Origin: JBAWAP01 sp049589355
Lineage (GTDB): Bacteria; Chloroflexota; Anaerolineae; VGOG01
Length of the DNA: 21,315 nucleotides
Assembly (NCBI GenBank): GCA_049589355.1
Contig: JBAWAP010000135.1
Location: 1 to 21,315 of the forward strand
Reading direction: 5' to 3'
Positions 14,515 to 21,315 of this stretch are shown in pieces. Position 1 is the stretch's first letter. Every line of letters starts with the position of its first letter. The notes beneath the pieces are model-generated. The model had not been told where the DNA came from. It saw only the letters and a program-made list of their open reading frames with translations, and made no database searches. A program made the translations under genes and the position numbers.

Positions 14515-14858
14515 CACCTGGCCCATGGGCGGCTGTCCCTTTCCTCGATAATCATCTGGCTGGCCGGTTTGCCGCCAGTCTGGATGGGCATCCAACGCTG
14601 GTTTTCACGCTGTGCCAGGTAGTATGCCATCTCTTCAGGATCTGGGCCAACAGCGCCTGCCCGACGCAGAGCAGCTACCACTCGCTTTTGCAATGCCATC
14701 GCCTCTGGCGCAGATTCCGCCCCGGTCTCCACTTCAGTTTCTTTCTCAACGTGACGCAGCCCCCACTCCAGGATGCGGGGCAGCTCGCTCTGGTATGGGC
14801 GTAGCCGCCGCGCCAGCTCTGAGGGCACCTGTATTTGAATGATCTCCATTTGTGTCAT
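14511..14858 (-). CDS. Antitoxin partner of the PIN toxin (115 aa)
   Basis: ATG 14858 has AAGGAGGAGAG immediately upstream and overlaps the topA stop as ATGA; the stop overlaps the toxin start as GTGA. The N-terminus (MEIIQIQVPSELARRLRPYQ) reads like a short beta strand plus helix of the ribbon-helix-helix sort; the C-terminus (residues about 75-115, including EEMAYYLAQRENQRWMPIQ) would wrap the toxin. Assigned by position and gene architecture more than by motif. It would neutralise the PIN RNase and autoregulate, but as the last genes of a long operon they may rely on upstream promoters. Confidence 0.7.
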   Translation of the reverse strand: MTQMEIIQIQVPSELARRLRPYQSELPRILEWGLRHVEKETEVETGAESAPEAMALQKRVVAALRRAGAVGPDPEEMAYYLAQRENQRWMPIQTGGKPASQMIIEERDSRPWARW

Positions 14859-17218
14859 CTCTCCTCCTTTTCCTCCTCTCCCTCAAGCCCTTCTAATACC
14901 ACCACTTCTCCACATTTGACGCACTTGGCGCTATCTTTGCCAGCAGCAGTCAAAAGGCCGCCACAACTGGGGCAGGCCTGGGGCAGGGGTTGATTCCAGG
15001 TGGCAAATTCACAATCAGGGTAGTTGGAACAGCCGTAGAACGTCCGTCCCCTGCGCGTCCGCTTCTCCACCAGGTCGCCACCGCACTCTGGACACTTGGC
15101 TCCGGTCTTGATCAGGATCGGCTCGCTATGACGGCAGTTGGGGAAGTTGCTGCAGCCGATAAACTTGCCGAACCGCCCGTACTTGTAGATCAGCGGCTGG
15201 CCACACTCCGGACACAATTCACCCGTTGGCTCGTTGCCTATCTGGATGGTGGGCATCGTGTCTCGCGCCTGATCCAGCGTGGCGGAGAACGGGTCGTAGA
15301 AATCGTGCAGCACCGGCACCCACTTTCGCTCGCCGCTGGCGATCAAGTCCAGGTCCTCCTCCACCTGGGCCGTGAAGCCGACGTCAATGTAGTCCGAGAA
15401 ATGCTCGACCAGCAAGTCATTGACGACAATCCCCACTTCGGTGGGATACAGCCGCCCATCGCGTCGCTCGACGTACCCCCGTTGCTGGATGATAGACATG
15501 ATGGGGGCGTAGGTACTGGGGCGTCCGATGCCGTATTCCTCTAGCGCTCGTATCAGGGTCGCCTCACTGTAGCGCGGGGGCGGTTGCGTGAAGTGCTGCG
15601 CCGGCAACAACTGCACCAGGTCGAGCACCTCGTCCACCGTCAGCGGCGGAATCTCCTCCCGCTTGCGCTCTTCCTCAGCTTTTTCATCCTCGTCCTTCGC
15701 TTCCTCGTACACGGCCAGGAAACCCTTGAAGCGCAGACTGGAACCGCTGGCGCGGAAGAGGTAGGGCTTCTCCTCCACCTCAGGGAAGCCGGCCAGAATA
15801 TCCACCGAGATGGTGTCGTACACCGCCGGCGCCATCTGGCTGGCGACGAAACGCCGCCAGATCAGTTGATACAGTCGGTACTGGTTTCGATCCAGGTACG
15901 GCTTGAGGGACTCGGGCGTGCGGAAGACGCTGGTGGGGCGAATGGCCTCGTGGGCCTCCTGGGCTCCCTTGACCTTCGTCTTGTATTGGGGCGGCTTGGC
16001 CGGCATGAATTTCTTACCGTACTTCTCCTTGATAAACTCCCTCGCCTCCGCCTGCGCCTGCTCGGCCACGTTGGTGCTGTCGGTACGCATGTATGTGATC
16101 AGACCGACCGGCCCATCTCCCAGGTCTATCCCTTCGTACAGTTGCTGGGCGTAGCGCATCGTGCGCTGGGCTGTGAATCTCAGCCGCCGCGAGGCCTCCT
16201 GCTGCATCGTGCTGGTGATGAAGGGAGGCGCGGGTTTGCGTTGCCGCTGTCCCTCCTTTACCTTCGCCACGGTGTAGACGGACTTCTCCAGGTCGGCCAC
16301 GACGACCTGGACATCGGCCTCGTCGTGGAGTTCTAGCTCCTCTCCGCGAATGCGGTGCAGCCTGGCGATAAAACTGCGTCGCTCCTTCTCTTGTTTGGCC
16401 AACTCCGCCTCAATAGACCAGTATTCGACCGGCACGAAGGCTTCGATCTCCCGCTCCCGCTCGACCACCAGCCGCACAGCCACCGACTGCACCCGGCCTG
16501 CAGAAAGTCCGCGCCGTCCCATCTTATCGCGCAGCAGCGGGCTGAGGGTGTAGCCGACAATCCGGTCGAGGATGCGCCGCGCCTGCTGCGCCTCCACGCG
16601 CTGCATATCAATCTTACGCGGGTGAGCGAAGGCGTGCTCGATGGCGTCGCCCGTGATCTCGTGAAACTCAACGCGCTTCACAGGTCGCTGTCCGATGGCC
16701 GACTTGAGCGCCTGGAGCAAGTGCCAAGAGATGGCCTCGCCCTCGCGGTCCGGGTCGGTCGCCAGGTAAATCTCTGACGAGTTCCTGACGTCCACCTGCA
16801 GTTCCCGCACCACGTCTTTGCGCTTGGCGGGGACGATGTAGTGGGGTCGAAAATCATCCTCAATGTCTACGCCCATCCGGTTGGAGGGCAGGTCGCGTAC
16901 GTGCCCCACCGAAGCCCGTACCGTGTACTCCTTCCCCAGGAAACGGCCCACCGTGCGCGCCTTGGCCGGCGACTCGACAATCACCATTTTGGGGTTCTTC
17001 GCCAGTTCGGCCTTGGCCTTTGACACAACGGTATGCCCGTCAGGATCGAGTCCCTCGTGAGCCGGGGTATGGCCCATCCTGAACATTTTTGTGCCGCATA
17101 CCTGGCACACGCCCTGCGTGGCTGGTGTCCCCTTGCCGATGAACACCGGCTGCGGGTTCTCCATCTCCTGTTTAGCTTTGCACTTCACACAATAAGCAAT
17201 GATCGAGTTATCGGTCAT
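14855..17218 (-). CDS. topA: DNA topoisomerase I with N-terminal four-Cys domain
   Basis: Type IA topoisomerase that relaxes negative supercoils. Start ATG 17218 has GGGGGGAG at the right spacing; the TTG at 17245 is less likely. Residues 1-50 form an extra domain with C10-x2-C13 and C38-x2-C41 (YCVKCKAK, GVCQVCGTKMF), matching the DUF5679-type zinc-ribbon as I recall it. Toprim follows (VESPAKA with E82; ATDPDREGE with D155/D157/E159), and the catalytic Tyr is Y376 in TYMRTDST. Three C-terminal zinc fingers lie at about 680-787 (CPECGQPL, CPECGGDL, CPSCGGLL), all with Cys pairs. 787 residues. Follows MNT by 35 nt and overlaps the antitoxin gene by 4 nt. Confidence 0.97.
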   Translation of the reverse strand: MTDNSIIAYCVKCKAKQEMENPQPVFIGKGTPATQGVCQVCGTKMFRMGHTPAHEGLDPDGHTVVSKAKAELAKNPKMVIVESPAKARTVGRFLGKEYTVRASVGHVRDLPSNRMGVDIEDDFRPHYIVPAKRKDVVRELQVDVRNSSEIYLATDPDREGEAISWHLLQALKSAIGQRPVKRVEFHEITGDAIEHAFAHPRKIDMQRVEAQQARRILDRIVGYTLSPLLRDKMGRRGLSAGRVQSVAVRLVVEREREIEAFVPVEYWSIEAELAKQEKERRSFIARLHRIRGEELELHDEADVQVVVADLEKSVYTVAKVKEGQRQRKPAPPFITSTMQQEASRRLRFTAQRTMRYAQQLYEGIDLGDGPVGLITYMRTDSTNVAEQAQAEAREFIKEKYGKKFMPAKPPQYKTKVKGAQEAHEAIRPTSVFRTPESLKPYLDRNQYRLYQLIWRRFVASQMAPAVYDTISVDILAGFPEVEEKPYLFRASGSSLRFKGFLAVYEEAKDEDEKAEEERKREEIPPLTVDEVLDLVQLLPAQHFTQPPPRYSEATLIRALEEYGIGRPSTYAPIMSIIQQRGYVERRDGRLYPTEVGIVVNDLLVEHFSDYIDVGFTAQVEEDLDLIASGERKWVPVLHDFYDPFSATLDQARDTMPTIQIGNEPTGELCPECGQPLIYKYGRFGKFIGCSNFPNCRHSEPILIKTGAKCPECGGDLVEKRTRRGRTFYGCSNYPDCEFATWNQPLPQACPSCGGLLTAAGKDSAKCVKCGEVVVLEGLEGEEEKEER

Positions 17219-17253
17219 GATTCTCCCCCCAGCTTCTTCCTCCAAAATTGTTG

Positions 17254-17655
17254 TTAAGAGCGAAGCACCTCCAGTAGATATTGGTGTCCCAGATAGGCGA
17301 AATCCATATACTCAAGTCCCACTCGCTCGATGAAATCGGTCAGTACATCCTCATCACACACTAGCAATACCTCTCCTTGCAGAACGCTGTGTTGAAAACC
17401 CAGGGGAGCGCCGTTGAGGATGTTTACATCCACGGGGAAACGAATAGCTCGGGTCAGCTCAACCGAGAGGTTCATCTCGTAATCGAAGATATCAGTCACC
17501 ATAGCGTAAGCTGGGTCTAAATAGACGGCCACATCCACATCGTGGAAAGGGAGTCCCTCGGTGAAAGAACCATGCAAGTAGGCGAAGGTGATCTCCGCCC
17601 TCGCTTCCAGCACCTCCCGTAGCTGGCAAAGCACATCATCAGTATGAGCTTCCAT
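17254..17655 (-). CDS. MNT-type minimal nucleotidyltransferase (MntA-like)
   Basis: A small pol-beta-fold nucleotidyltransferase of 133 residues. The GSF motif (G29-S30) followed by D39 and D41 (HDVDVAVYL) and the third acid D76 (FPVDVNIL) give a complete catalytic triad. The tail YMDFAYLGHQYLLEVLRS is typical of MntA antitoxins, which AMPylate a HEPN RNase (HepT). No HEPN gene with its R-x4-6-H motif is next to it; the immediate upstream neighbour is a 72-residue protein of another kind. ATG 17655 has no good ribosome binding site, so it may depend on coupling. A CCCTACGTAGGG palindrome lies in the 37-nt gap upstream. Family call is firm, role inferred. Confidence 0.8.
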   Translation of the reverse strand: MEAHTDDVLCQLREVLEARAEITFAYLHGSFTEGLPFHDVDVAVYLDPAYAMVTDIFDYEMNLSVELTRAIRFPVDVNILNGAPLGFQHSVLQGEVLLVCDEDVLTDFIERVGLEYMDFAYLGHQYLLEVLRS

Positions 17656-17692
17656 ACACTATCCCATGCTTATGGTGCCCCTACGTAGGGAC

Positions 17693-17911
17693 CTATGTCT
17701 CTTCGCGTCGTTGATGGATCTTCTCGGCCAACGTCTGCACATCGAGTTCCTCGAGCCAAAGATGTCGCTCTACCGAGTAGTCACCCCGGCCAATCTCAAA
17801 CTGTTGGAGGAAACGCACCATCCCTACTGGGCCTAACTCGCGAGCCAGAGCCTCCAGGCCAACCAAGCGTCTCAACTCTTCATCAGCACATGCATCGGCC
17901 AAGCTAATCAC
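17693..17911 (-). CDS. Small conserved-looking protein (72 aa) between manC and the MNT gene
   Basis: GTG 17911 overlaps the manC stop as GTGA, indicating coupled translation. It reads LARELGPVGMVRFLQQFEIGR followed by GDYSVERHLWLEEL, then LAEKIHQRREET. I recall small proteins with this pattern (a helical core, then DY(S/T)xxRxxW) near toxin-antitoxin genes in Chloroflexota and cyanobacteria, but I cannot name a characterised family. Mostly helical, no membrane segment or signal. Adjacent MNT downstream makes a two-gene module plausible. Confidence 0.65.
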   Translation of the reverse strand: MISLADACADEELRRLVGLEALARELGPVGMVRFLQQFEIGRGDYSVERHLWLEELDVQTLAEKIHQRREET

Positions 17912-18975
17912 AGGTACTCTTCCTTGCCGCTCTCCTTGAGCTTCTCCACCAAATCCCTCACCTCTTGAGCCCGCTCTCTAGGACAGACGAGGAGGGCGTC
18001 CTCGGTATCCACAACGACCATGTCCTCCAAGCCGATAGTGGTCACCAAACGGCGGGAGCCGTGTATTAGACAGCCCGTGGTGTCCAATCCAACGTGTTGA
18101 CCGACGACGACGTTGCCCTCCCCGTCGGCAGGGAGGAGTTCGAACAACGTCACCCAGCTCCCCACATCGCTCCAGCCGATGTCCACCGGGATGACGGCCA
18201 CGTCCTCGGCCCTTTCCATGATGCCGTAGTCAATGGTCTCGTTTTCCACCTCGGCCCAAACCCGCTCCAGCACGGCTTGCTCTTCCGCTGTGCCCAGGGC
18301 GGCATCTATTTCCATCAACTGAGCGTAGAGTTGGGGCATGAGCCTCTTGAACTCCCGCAAGATGGTTGAAACCTTCCAGATGAACATGCCGCTGTTCCAG
18401 TAGTACCGGCCGCTATCTATGAAAACTTGGGTCGTGGTCAGGTCGGGCTTCTCGGTGAACTTTTCGACCCGGTACACGTCGTGCCCGCTGACCTGAGCCA
18501 ATCTCTCACCTCGTTGGATGTAGCCGTAGCCTGTCGCTGGGCGATTGGGCTGGATGCCCATGGTTACCAAATGACCCTCCTCCGCCAACTGGGCCGCCGC
18601 TTCCAGCGCGCGCCGGAGCTCGTCCGCCTTCTCGATGTAGTGATCAGCCGTGAGGACGGCCATCACCGCCTCAGGGTCTCGTAGCTTAAGGTGCAGAGCG
18701 GATAGGCCGATGCAGGGCGCTGTACCGTGGCCCTCCAACTCGCCAATAATGTTGGCCGCTGGCACCTGCGGGATCTGCTGGCGGACAACGTCGGTGTAGG
18801 CCTCGCTGGTCACCACAAAGATTCTATTGCTAGGGATGAGAGGCGTAATGCGCTGATAGGCTTCCTGCAGCATCGTCCTCTCGGACAGTAAGCCCAATAA
18901 CTGCTTCGGACAAGTTTCTCGGCTGCAAGGCCAAAGCCGGGTGCCGCTCCCCCCGGCCATGATCAAAGCATACAA
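17908..18975 (-). CDS. manC: Mannose-1-phosphate guanylyltransferase
   Basis: Makes GDP-mannose from mannose-1-phosphate and GTP, the donor for glycans. The nucleotide-binding signature GGSGTRLWPCSRETCPKQ starts at residue 8; further family features are GHGTAPCIGLSAL, AVLTADHYIEK, FTEKPD, YYWNSGMFIWK and VDIGWSDVGSW. With 355 residues it is the short type without a phosphomannose isomerase domain. ATG 18975 has GGAGGT at 8 nt. It is placed 42 nt after dprA and overlaps the small gene downstream. An odd neighbour for DNA-processing genes; may supply the glycan genes near 7668-9337. Confidence 0.96.
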   Translation of the reverse strand: MYALIMAGGSGTRLWPCSRETCPKQLLGLLSERTMLQEAYQRITPLIPSNRIFVVTSEAYTDVVRQQIPQVPAANIIGELEGHGTAPCIGLSALHLKLRDPEAVMAVLTADHYIEKADELRRALEAAAQLAEEGHLVTMGIQPNRPATGYGYIQRGERLAQVSGHDVYRVEKFTEKPDLTTTQVFIDSGRYYWNSGMFIWKVSTILREFKRLMPQLYAQLMEIDAALGTAEEQAVLERVWAEVENETIDYGIMERAEDVAVIPVDIGWSDVGSWVTLFELLPADGEGNVVVGQHVGLDTTGCLIHGSRRLVTTIGLEDMVVVDTEDALLVCPRERAQEVRDLVEKLKESGKEEYL

Positions 18976-19017
18976 TTGCTACCTCCACTTCGGCTGAGCT
19001 CAGTGCAAGCACTTCCC

Positions 19018-20127
19018 TCAGTCCACAACGTACTCCACTCGACTCTCTCTGGCCAACACGTAATTCATCCCCCCCACCTGGCGCACCATGCCCTTGAGCT
19101 CCATCAAAGTCAGGGTGCTGGAAACCTGGGCGATGGGCAGGCCGCTCTTTCGCCCGATTTCGTCAACGTGGATTGGCTCGGCCGTGATGTACTCCAGCAA
19201 TGCGGCTTCCGTCTCGTTCTCTGGGACAACGGCTCGCACCTCCGCCTGCTGGCTAACCATCGTCAGGTTGAGCTCCTCTAAGATGTCCTCCACGGAGAGG
19301 ACCGGTTTGGCCCCCTGCTGGATGAGTTTGTTGGTCCCCATGCTTTTCTTGCGGAAGATGTTCCCGGGCACGGCGAAGACCTCCCGTCCCTGCTCAAGGG
19401 CGTAGTCTCCTGTGATCAGGGCCCCGCTCCTCTCCCCCGCCTCGACGATGACTACTCCCAAGGACAGCCCGCTGATGATGCGGTTGCGGGGGGGGAAATT
19501 GCCCGCCTCCGGTGGGGTGCCTATGGCGTACTCGCTCACCAAAGCCCCTCGTTCGACGACAGCCTGAGCCAACTTACGGCTCTCCGCCGGGTAAATGATA
19601 TCTATGCCAGAGCCCAAGACGGCGATTGTACGGCCACCAGCGTCCAGAGCTGCCCGGTGGGCCTCGCTATCTATCCCCCGGGCCAGGCCGCTGACGATGG
19701 TGATCCTGTTGCGAGCCAGATCGCCCGCTATCTGTCGCGCCGCCTCCTTCCCGTAGACTGTGGCCCCCCGTGTTCCGACCACAGCCACCGCCCATTGATC
19801 CTCATCCAGGATCTCGCCCTTAACGTAGAGCACCGGCGGCGGGTTGTAGATGTTCAGCAAGCGAGATGGGTAGGCGAGATCGTCCCAGGTGAGCACCCTC
19901 GCTCCCTGGCGCTCGGTCTTCTCCATTTCATCATCCAGCGAGATCGTAGAGCGCGTGGTCATGAGGTTCTCCAGGGCACGCTGATCCAGCCCTGCTTCTT
20001 TTAGCTCATCGGTGTCGGCGTGCCAGGCCTCTTCCAAATCGCCGAAGTGATCGAGCAAGGCCCTGAACTTCATCGGCCCTATCCCGCGAACGATGTTAAA
20101 GCCGACCCAGTATTTGACCTCGGCCAC
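19018..20127 (-). CDS. dprA: DNA processing protein DprA
   Basis: Loads RecA on incoming single-stranded DNA during natural transformation, acting in the cytoplasm; also widespread in non-competent species. GTG 20127 follows ATAGGAGGTTTCG. The N-terminal helix-hairpin-helix (about 7-65: GFNIVRGIGPMKFRALL) leads to the Rossmann-like domain (about 105-290) with VVGTRGATVYG, VSGLARGIDSEAHRAAL, VLGSGIDIIYPAE, SEYAIGTPPEAGNFPPRNRI and SGALITGDYALEQGR. The C-terminal winged helix (about 305-365) is also present. 369 residues, normal. Often beside topA and xerC; here manC and TA-like genes intervene. Confidence 0.96.
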   Translation of the reverse strand: MAEVKYWVGFNIVRGIGPMKFRALLDHFGDLEEAWHADTDELKEAGLDQRALENLMTTRSTISLDDEMEKTERQGARVLTWDDLAYPSRLLNIYNPPPVLYVKGEILDEDQWAVAVVGTRGATVYGKEAARQIAGDLARNRITIVSGLARGIDSEAHRAALDAGGRTIAVLGSGIDIIYPAESRKLAQAVVERGALVSEYAIGTPPEAGNFPPRNRIISGLSLGVVIVEAGERSGALITGDYALEQGREVFAVPGNIFRKKSMGTNKLIQQGAKPVLSVEDILEELNLTMVSQQAEVRAVVPENETEAALLEYITAEPIHVDEIGRKSGLPIAQVSSTLTLMELKGMVRQVGGMNYVLARESRVEYVVD

Positions 20128-20216
20128 CGAAACCTCCTATGGATAAGTCGAATAAGCCAGGATTTGGTCTCTCGCAGGGTAGAAAGTGATTTCTGCTTGC
20201 TATCGTAACCGTGATG

Positions 20217-20262
20217 CGTGAAACGTGAATACTTTTCACGAGTCACGTTTTCACGTTTCACG
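20217..20262. repeat. 16-bp inverted repeat between rimM and dprA
   Basis: CGTGAAACGTGAATAC (20217-20232) and GTTTTCACGTTTCACG (20247-20262) are inverted copies matching at 15 of 16 positions, separated by 14 nt that contain further TCACG copies. No T-run follows on the minus strand, so it is not a classical terminator. Related CACGTTTCACG motifs are common dispersed repeats. Confidence 0.65.
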
Positions 20263-20313
20263 AAGTCATCTGTAAGCATACCACGATGTGGGCCTCTTTG
20301 TCAAGGCCAGGCG

Positions 20314-20850
20314 TTAGATCAACCCCTCCATCAGCTCCACAATCAGTCGTCTCTTAGCCAGGTTGACCTCCAGCACCACGTCCTCAATGGCCGGGATCAG
20401 TATCTCTCGCCCCTTGCCCCGTACTATGTAAACGTCGTTGGATCCCGTGGAGATGACTTCATCCACCGTGCCCAAGTATTCCCCCTCCTTCGTCCACACA
20501 GTGAGGCCGACAATTTGGTACTCGTAGTACTCGTCTTGGTCCAAGGGCATGGCCTCCTCAATCGGAATTTGCACCAATTGACCCCGCAGTCTCTCGACCG
20601 CGGCCCGATCGTGGCAACCTTCCAATTTGAGAAGGGCCGACCCTTTGTGCAGGCGGAAGCCCTCCAGGGCAAAAGGCACGGCCTCCGGCCCCAGGTAGAC
20701 CTTTCGCAGCAGGGCGAAGCGGTCTGGGAAGTCGGTCATGATCTCCACCTTCAATTCGCCCTGTGTTCCCCAGGGCCTTGCTACCCGGCCGATAACCAGG
20801 TAACGAGGCCCAGCCCTATCATCTGCTCTCCCAGGTTTTGAGCCCTTCAT
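20314..20850 (-). CDS. rimM: 16S rRNA processing protein RimM
   Basis: Assists maturation of the 30S head by binding S19. The N-terminal barrel begins YLVIGRVARPWGTQGELKVE; the C-terminal PRC domain contains YYEYQIVGLTVWTKEGEYLG, STGSNDVYIVRG and EILIPAIEDVVLEVNL, all family marks. 178 residues. ATG 20850 has only a weak AAGGTCGC upstream. Position after rpsP-khpA is the classical order; trmD, which usually follows, is absent and dprA comes instead. Separated from khpA by a strong terminator-like hairpin. Confidence 0.95.
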   Translation of the reverse strand: MKGSKPGRADDRAGPRYLVIGRVARPWGTQGELKVEIMTDFPDRFALLRKVYLGPEAVPFALEGFRLHKGSALLKLEGCHDRAAVERLRGQLVQIPIEEAMPLDQDEYYEYQIVGLTVWTKEGEYLGTVDEVISTGSNDVYIVRGKGREILIPAIEDVVLEVNLAKRRLIVELMEGLI

Positions 20851-20864
20851 CCCGTTGCGACCTT

Positions 20865-20899
20865 AAAAAGAGAGCGGGGGCACGTAGCGGAGCCCCCGC
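20865..20899 (-). terminator. Rho-independent terminator or attenuator between khpA and rimM
   Basis: On the minus strand GCGGGGGC (20899-20892), a 10-nt loop, GCCCCCGC (20881-20874), then UCUCUUUUU (20873-20865). Eight G/C pairs followed directly by a U-tract is a textbook intrinsic terminator. It lies 15 nt before the rimM start, so rimM and genes below may be expressed by partial readthrough. Confidence 0.85.
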
Positions 20900-20910
20900 C
20901 TTGATCGCCA

Positions 20911-21138
20911 CTAGACAATCTCCAGGGTAACTCGCTTGCCCTGCTTAGCGGCGACCACCCTTACCAGGGTGCGCATGGCGTTGGCCACCCGTCCCTTCCT
21001 GCCGATGATCCGTCCCATGTCCTCTGGAGCTACGTGTAACTCAAGGACAACGGAGTTAGTGCCCTCGATCTCGTCCACACGGACCTGTGATGGATCATCT
21101 ACCAGTGATTTTGCGATGTACTCAATCAGCTCCTTCAT
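20911..21138 (-). CDS. khpA: KH-domain RNA-binding protein KhpA
   Basis: Small RNA chaperone-like protein (75 residues) with a single KH domain; the GxxG loop is GRKG (46-49) in DMGRIIGRKGRVANAMRTL. ATG 21138 has AAAGGAGGG upstream; the longer frame from 21216 would overlap the preceding gene end and does not fit the family. Between rpsP and rimM as in many bacteria. Confidence 0.95.
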   Translation of the reverse strand: MKELIEYIAKSLVDDPSQVRVDEIEGTNSVVLELHVAPEDMGRIIGRKGRVANAMRTLVRVVAAKQGKRVTLEIV

Positions 21139-21172
21139 TGGATCGCCCTCCTTTTGCTTGTGATACACTGAG

Positions 21173-21315
21173 CTAGTCAGCTTCTTCACCTGTGGTCTCT
21201 TCGATTTCCTCTTCAAGGTGCGCTTCTATGAGCTCTTCCTCAGAAGGTACTTCCTCCTCAGCAATAGGAATCTCCTCGGCAACTTCGGCCTCGGTAGGTA
21301 CAGCCTCCTCTATTG
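21173..21315 (-). CDS. rpsP: C-terminal acidic tail, probably of ribosomal protein S16 (5' part off the window)
   Basis: An open frame enters from the right edge and ends at TAG 21173-21175. The 47 visible codons are almost all Glu, Ala, Val, Pro and Ile (for example EELIEAHLEEEIEETTGEEAD). Its place directly before khpA and rimM makes S16 the best guess; S16 of some Chloroflexota carries such an acidic extension as I recall. None of the S16 fold itself is visible, so the name rests on gene order. Confidence 0.6.
   Translation of the reverse strand, partial: IEEAVPTEAEVAEEIPIAEEEVPSEEELIEAHLEEEIEETTGEEAD

Noticed and set aside
15584..16336. A 250-codon plus-strand frame
   Set aside because: It is antisense to topA, whose catalytic motifs are all on the minus strand.
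17693..17911. HEPN (HepT) toxin as partner of the MNT gene
   Set aside because: At 72 residues it is too short and lacks the R-x4-6-H RNase motif.

Overview
This window looks like a chromosomal contig from a Gram-negative-like or monoderm bacterium of the phylum Chloroflexota (Anaerolineae-type). The phylum is inferred, not proven. The pointers are a TopA with an N-terminal four-cysteine domain, YCF48/BNR-type repeat proteins, an acidic tail on the presumed ribosomal protein S16, many GC-rich palindromic repeats carrying a 'CCTTCGAC...GCTCAGGG' core, and strong GGAGG-type ribosome binding sites. Most of the window is GC-rich. The stretches 7000-7660 and 8640-10640 read visibly more AT-rich and hold broken genes, so they look like an accessory island.

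Layout. 1-3560 (minus strand): a partial secreted tandem-repeat protein, threonine synthase, and a lipoprotein of the 5'-nucleotidase/metallophosphoesterase superfamily. 3619-3698: back-to-back promoters. 3716-6999 (plus): uvrB, a small antitoxin-like ORF and an overlapping PflA-like radical SAM gene. 7000-10850: remnants of a surface-polysaccharide region (family 2 glycosyltransferase, stand-alone Wzt C-terminal-like domain, N-terminal stub of a FAD oxidoreductase, small membrane ORF, SPASM-type radical SAM enzyme), ending in a MITE-like inverted-repeat element. 10857-21315 (minus): a long, tightly packed block that in transcription order reads rpsP (tail only), khpA, terminator, rimM, dprA, manC, small unknown gene, MNT nucleotidyltransferase, topA, antitoxin, PIN toxin (frameshifted), xerC/D, Xaa-Pro peptidase, two-TM membrane protein. 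Several junctions are GTGA/ATGA overlaps, so translation is probably coupled. The dprA-topA-xer order is a known bacterial neighbourhood; here manC and two toxin-antitoxin-like modules sit inside it.

The most interesting signals are reading-frame anomalies. (1) The lipoprotein metallophosphoesterase has an in-frame TGA (3294-3296) directly after 'EPCG', where I expect a conserved Cys, with a small stem-loop 20-34 nt downstream whose loop starts with G. This is a candidate selenoprotein, or else a nonsense mutation or base error. (2) Threonine synthase is split by a one-base deficit in a run of six C, precisely between the two halves of its zinc-ribbon. (3) The PIN toxin has a two-base insertion separating its first catalytic Asp from the rest while its antitoxin is intact. 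The window also holds an in-frame palindrome insertion in the glycosyltransferase, an attenuator-like hairpin before thrC, and a terminator between khpA and rimM. I saw no tRNA, rRNA or CRISPR array.
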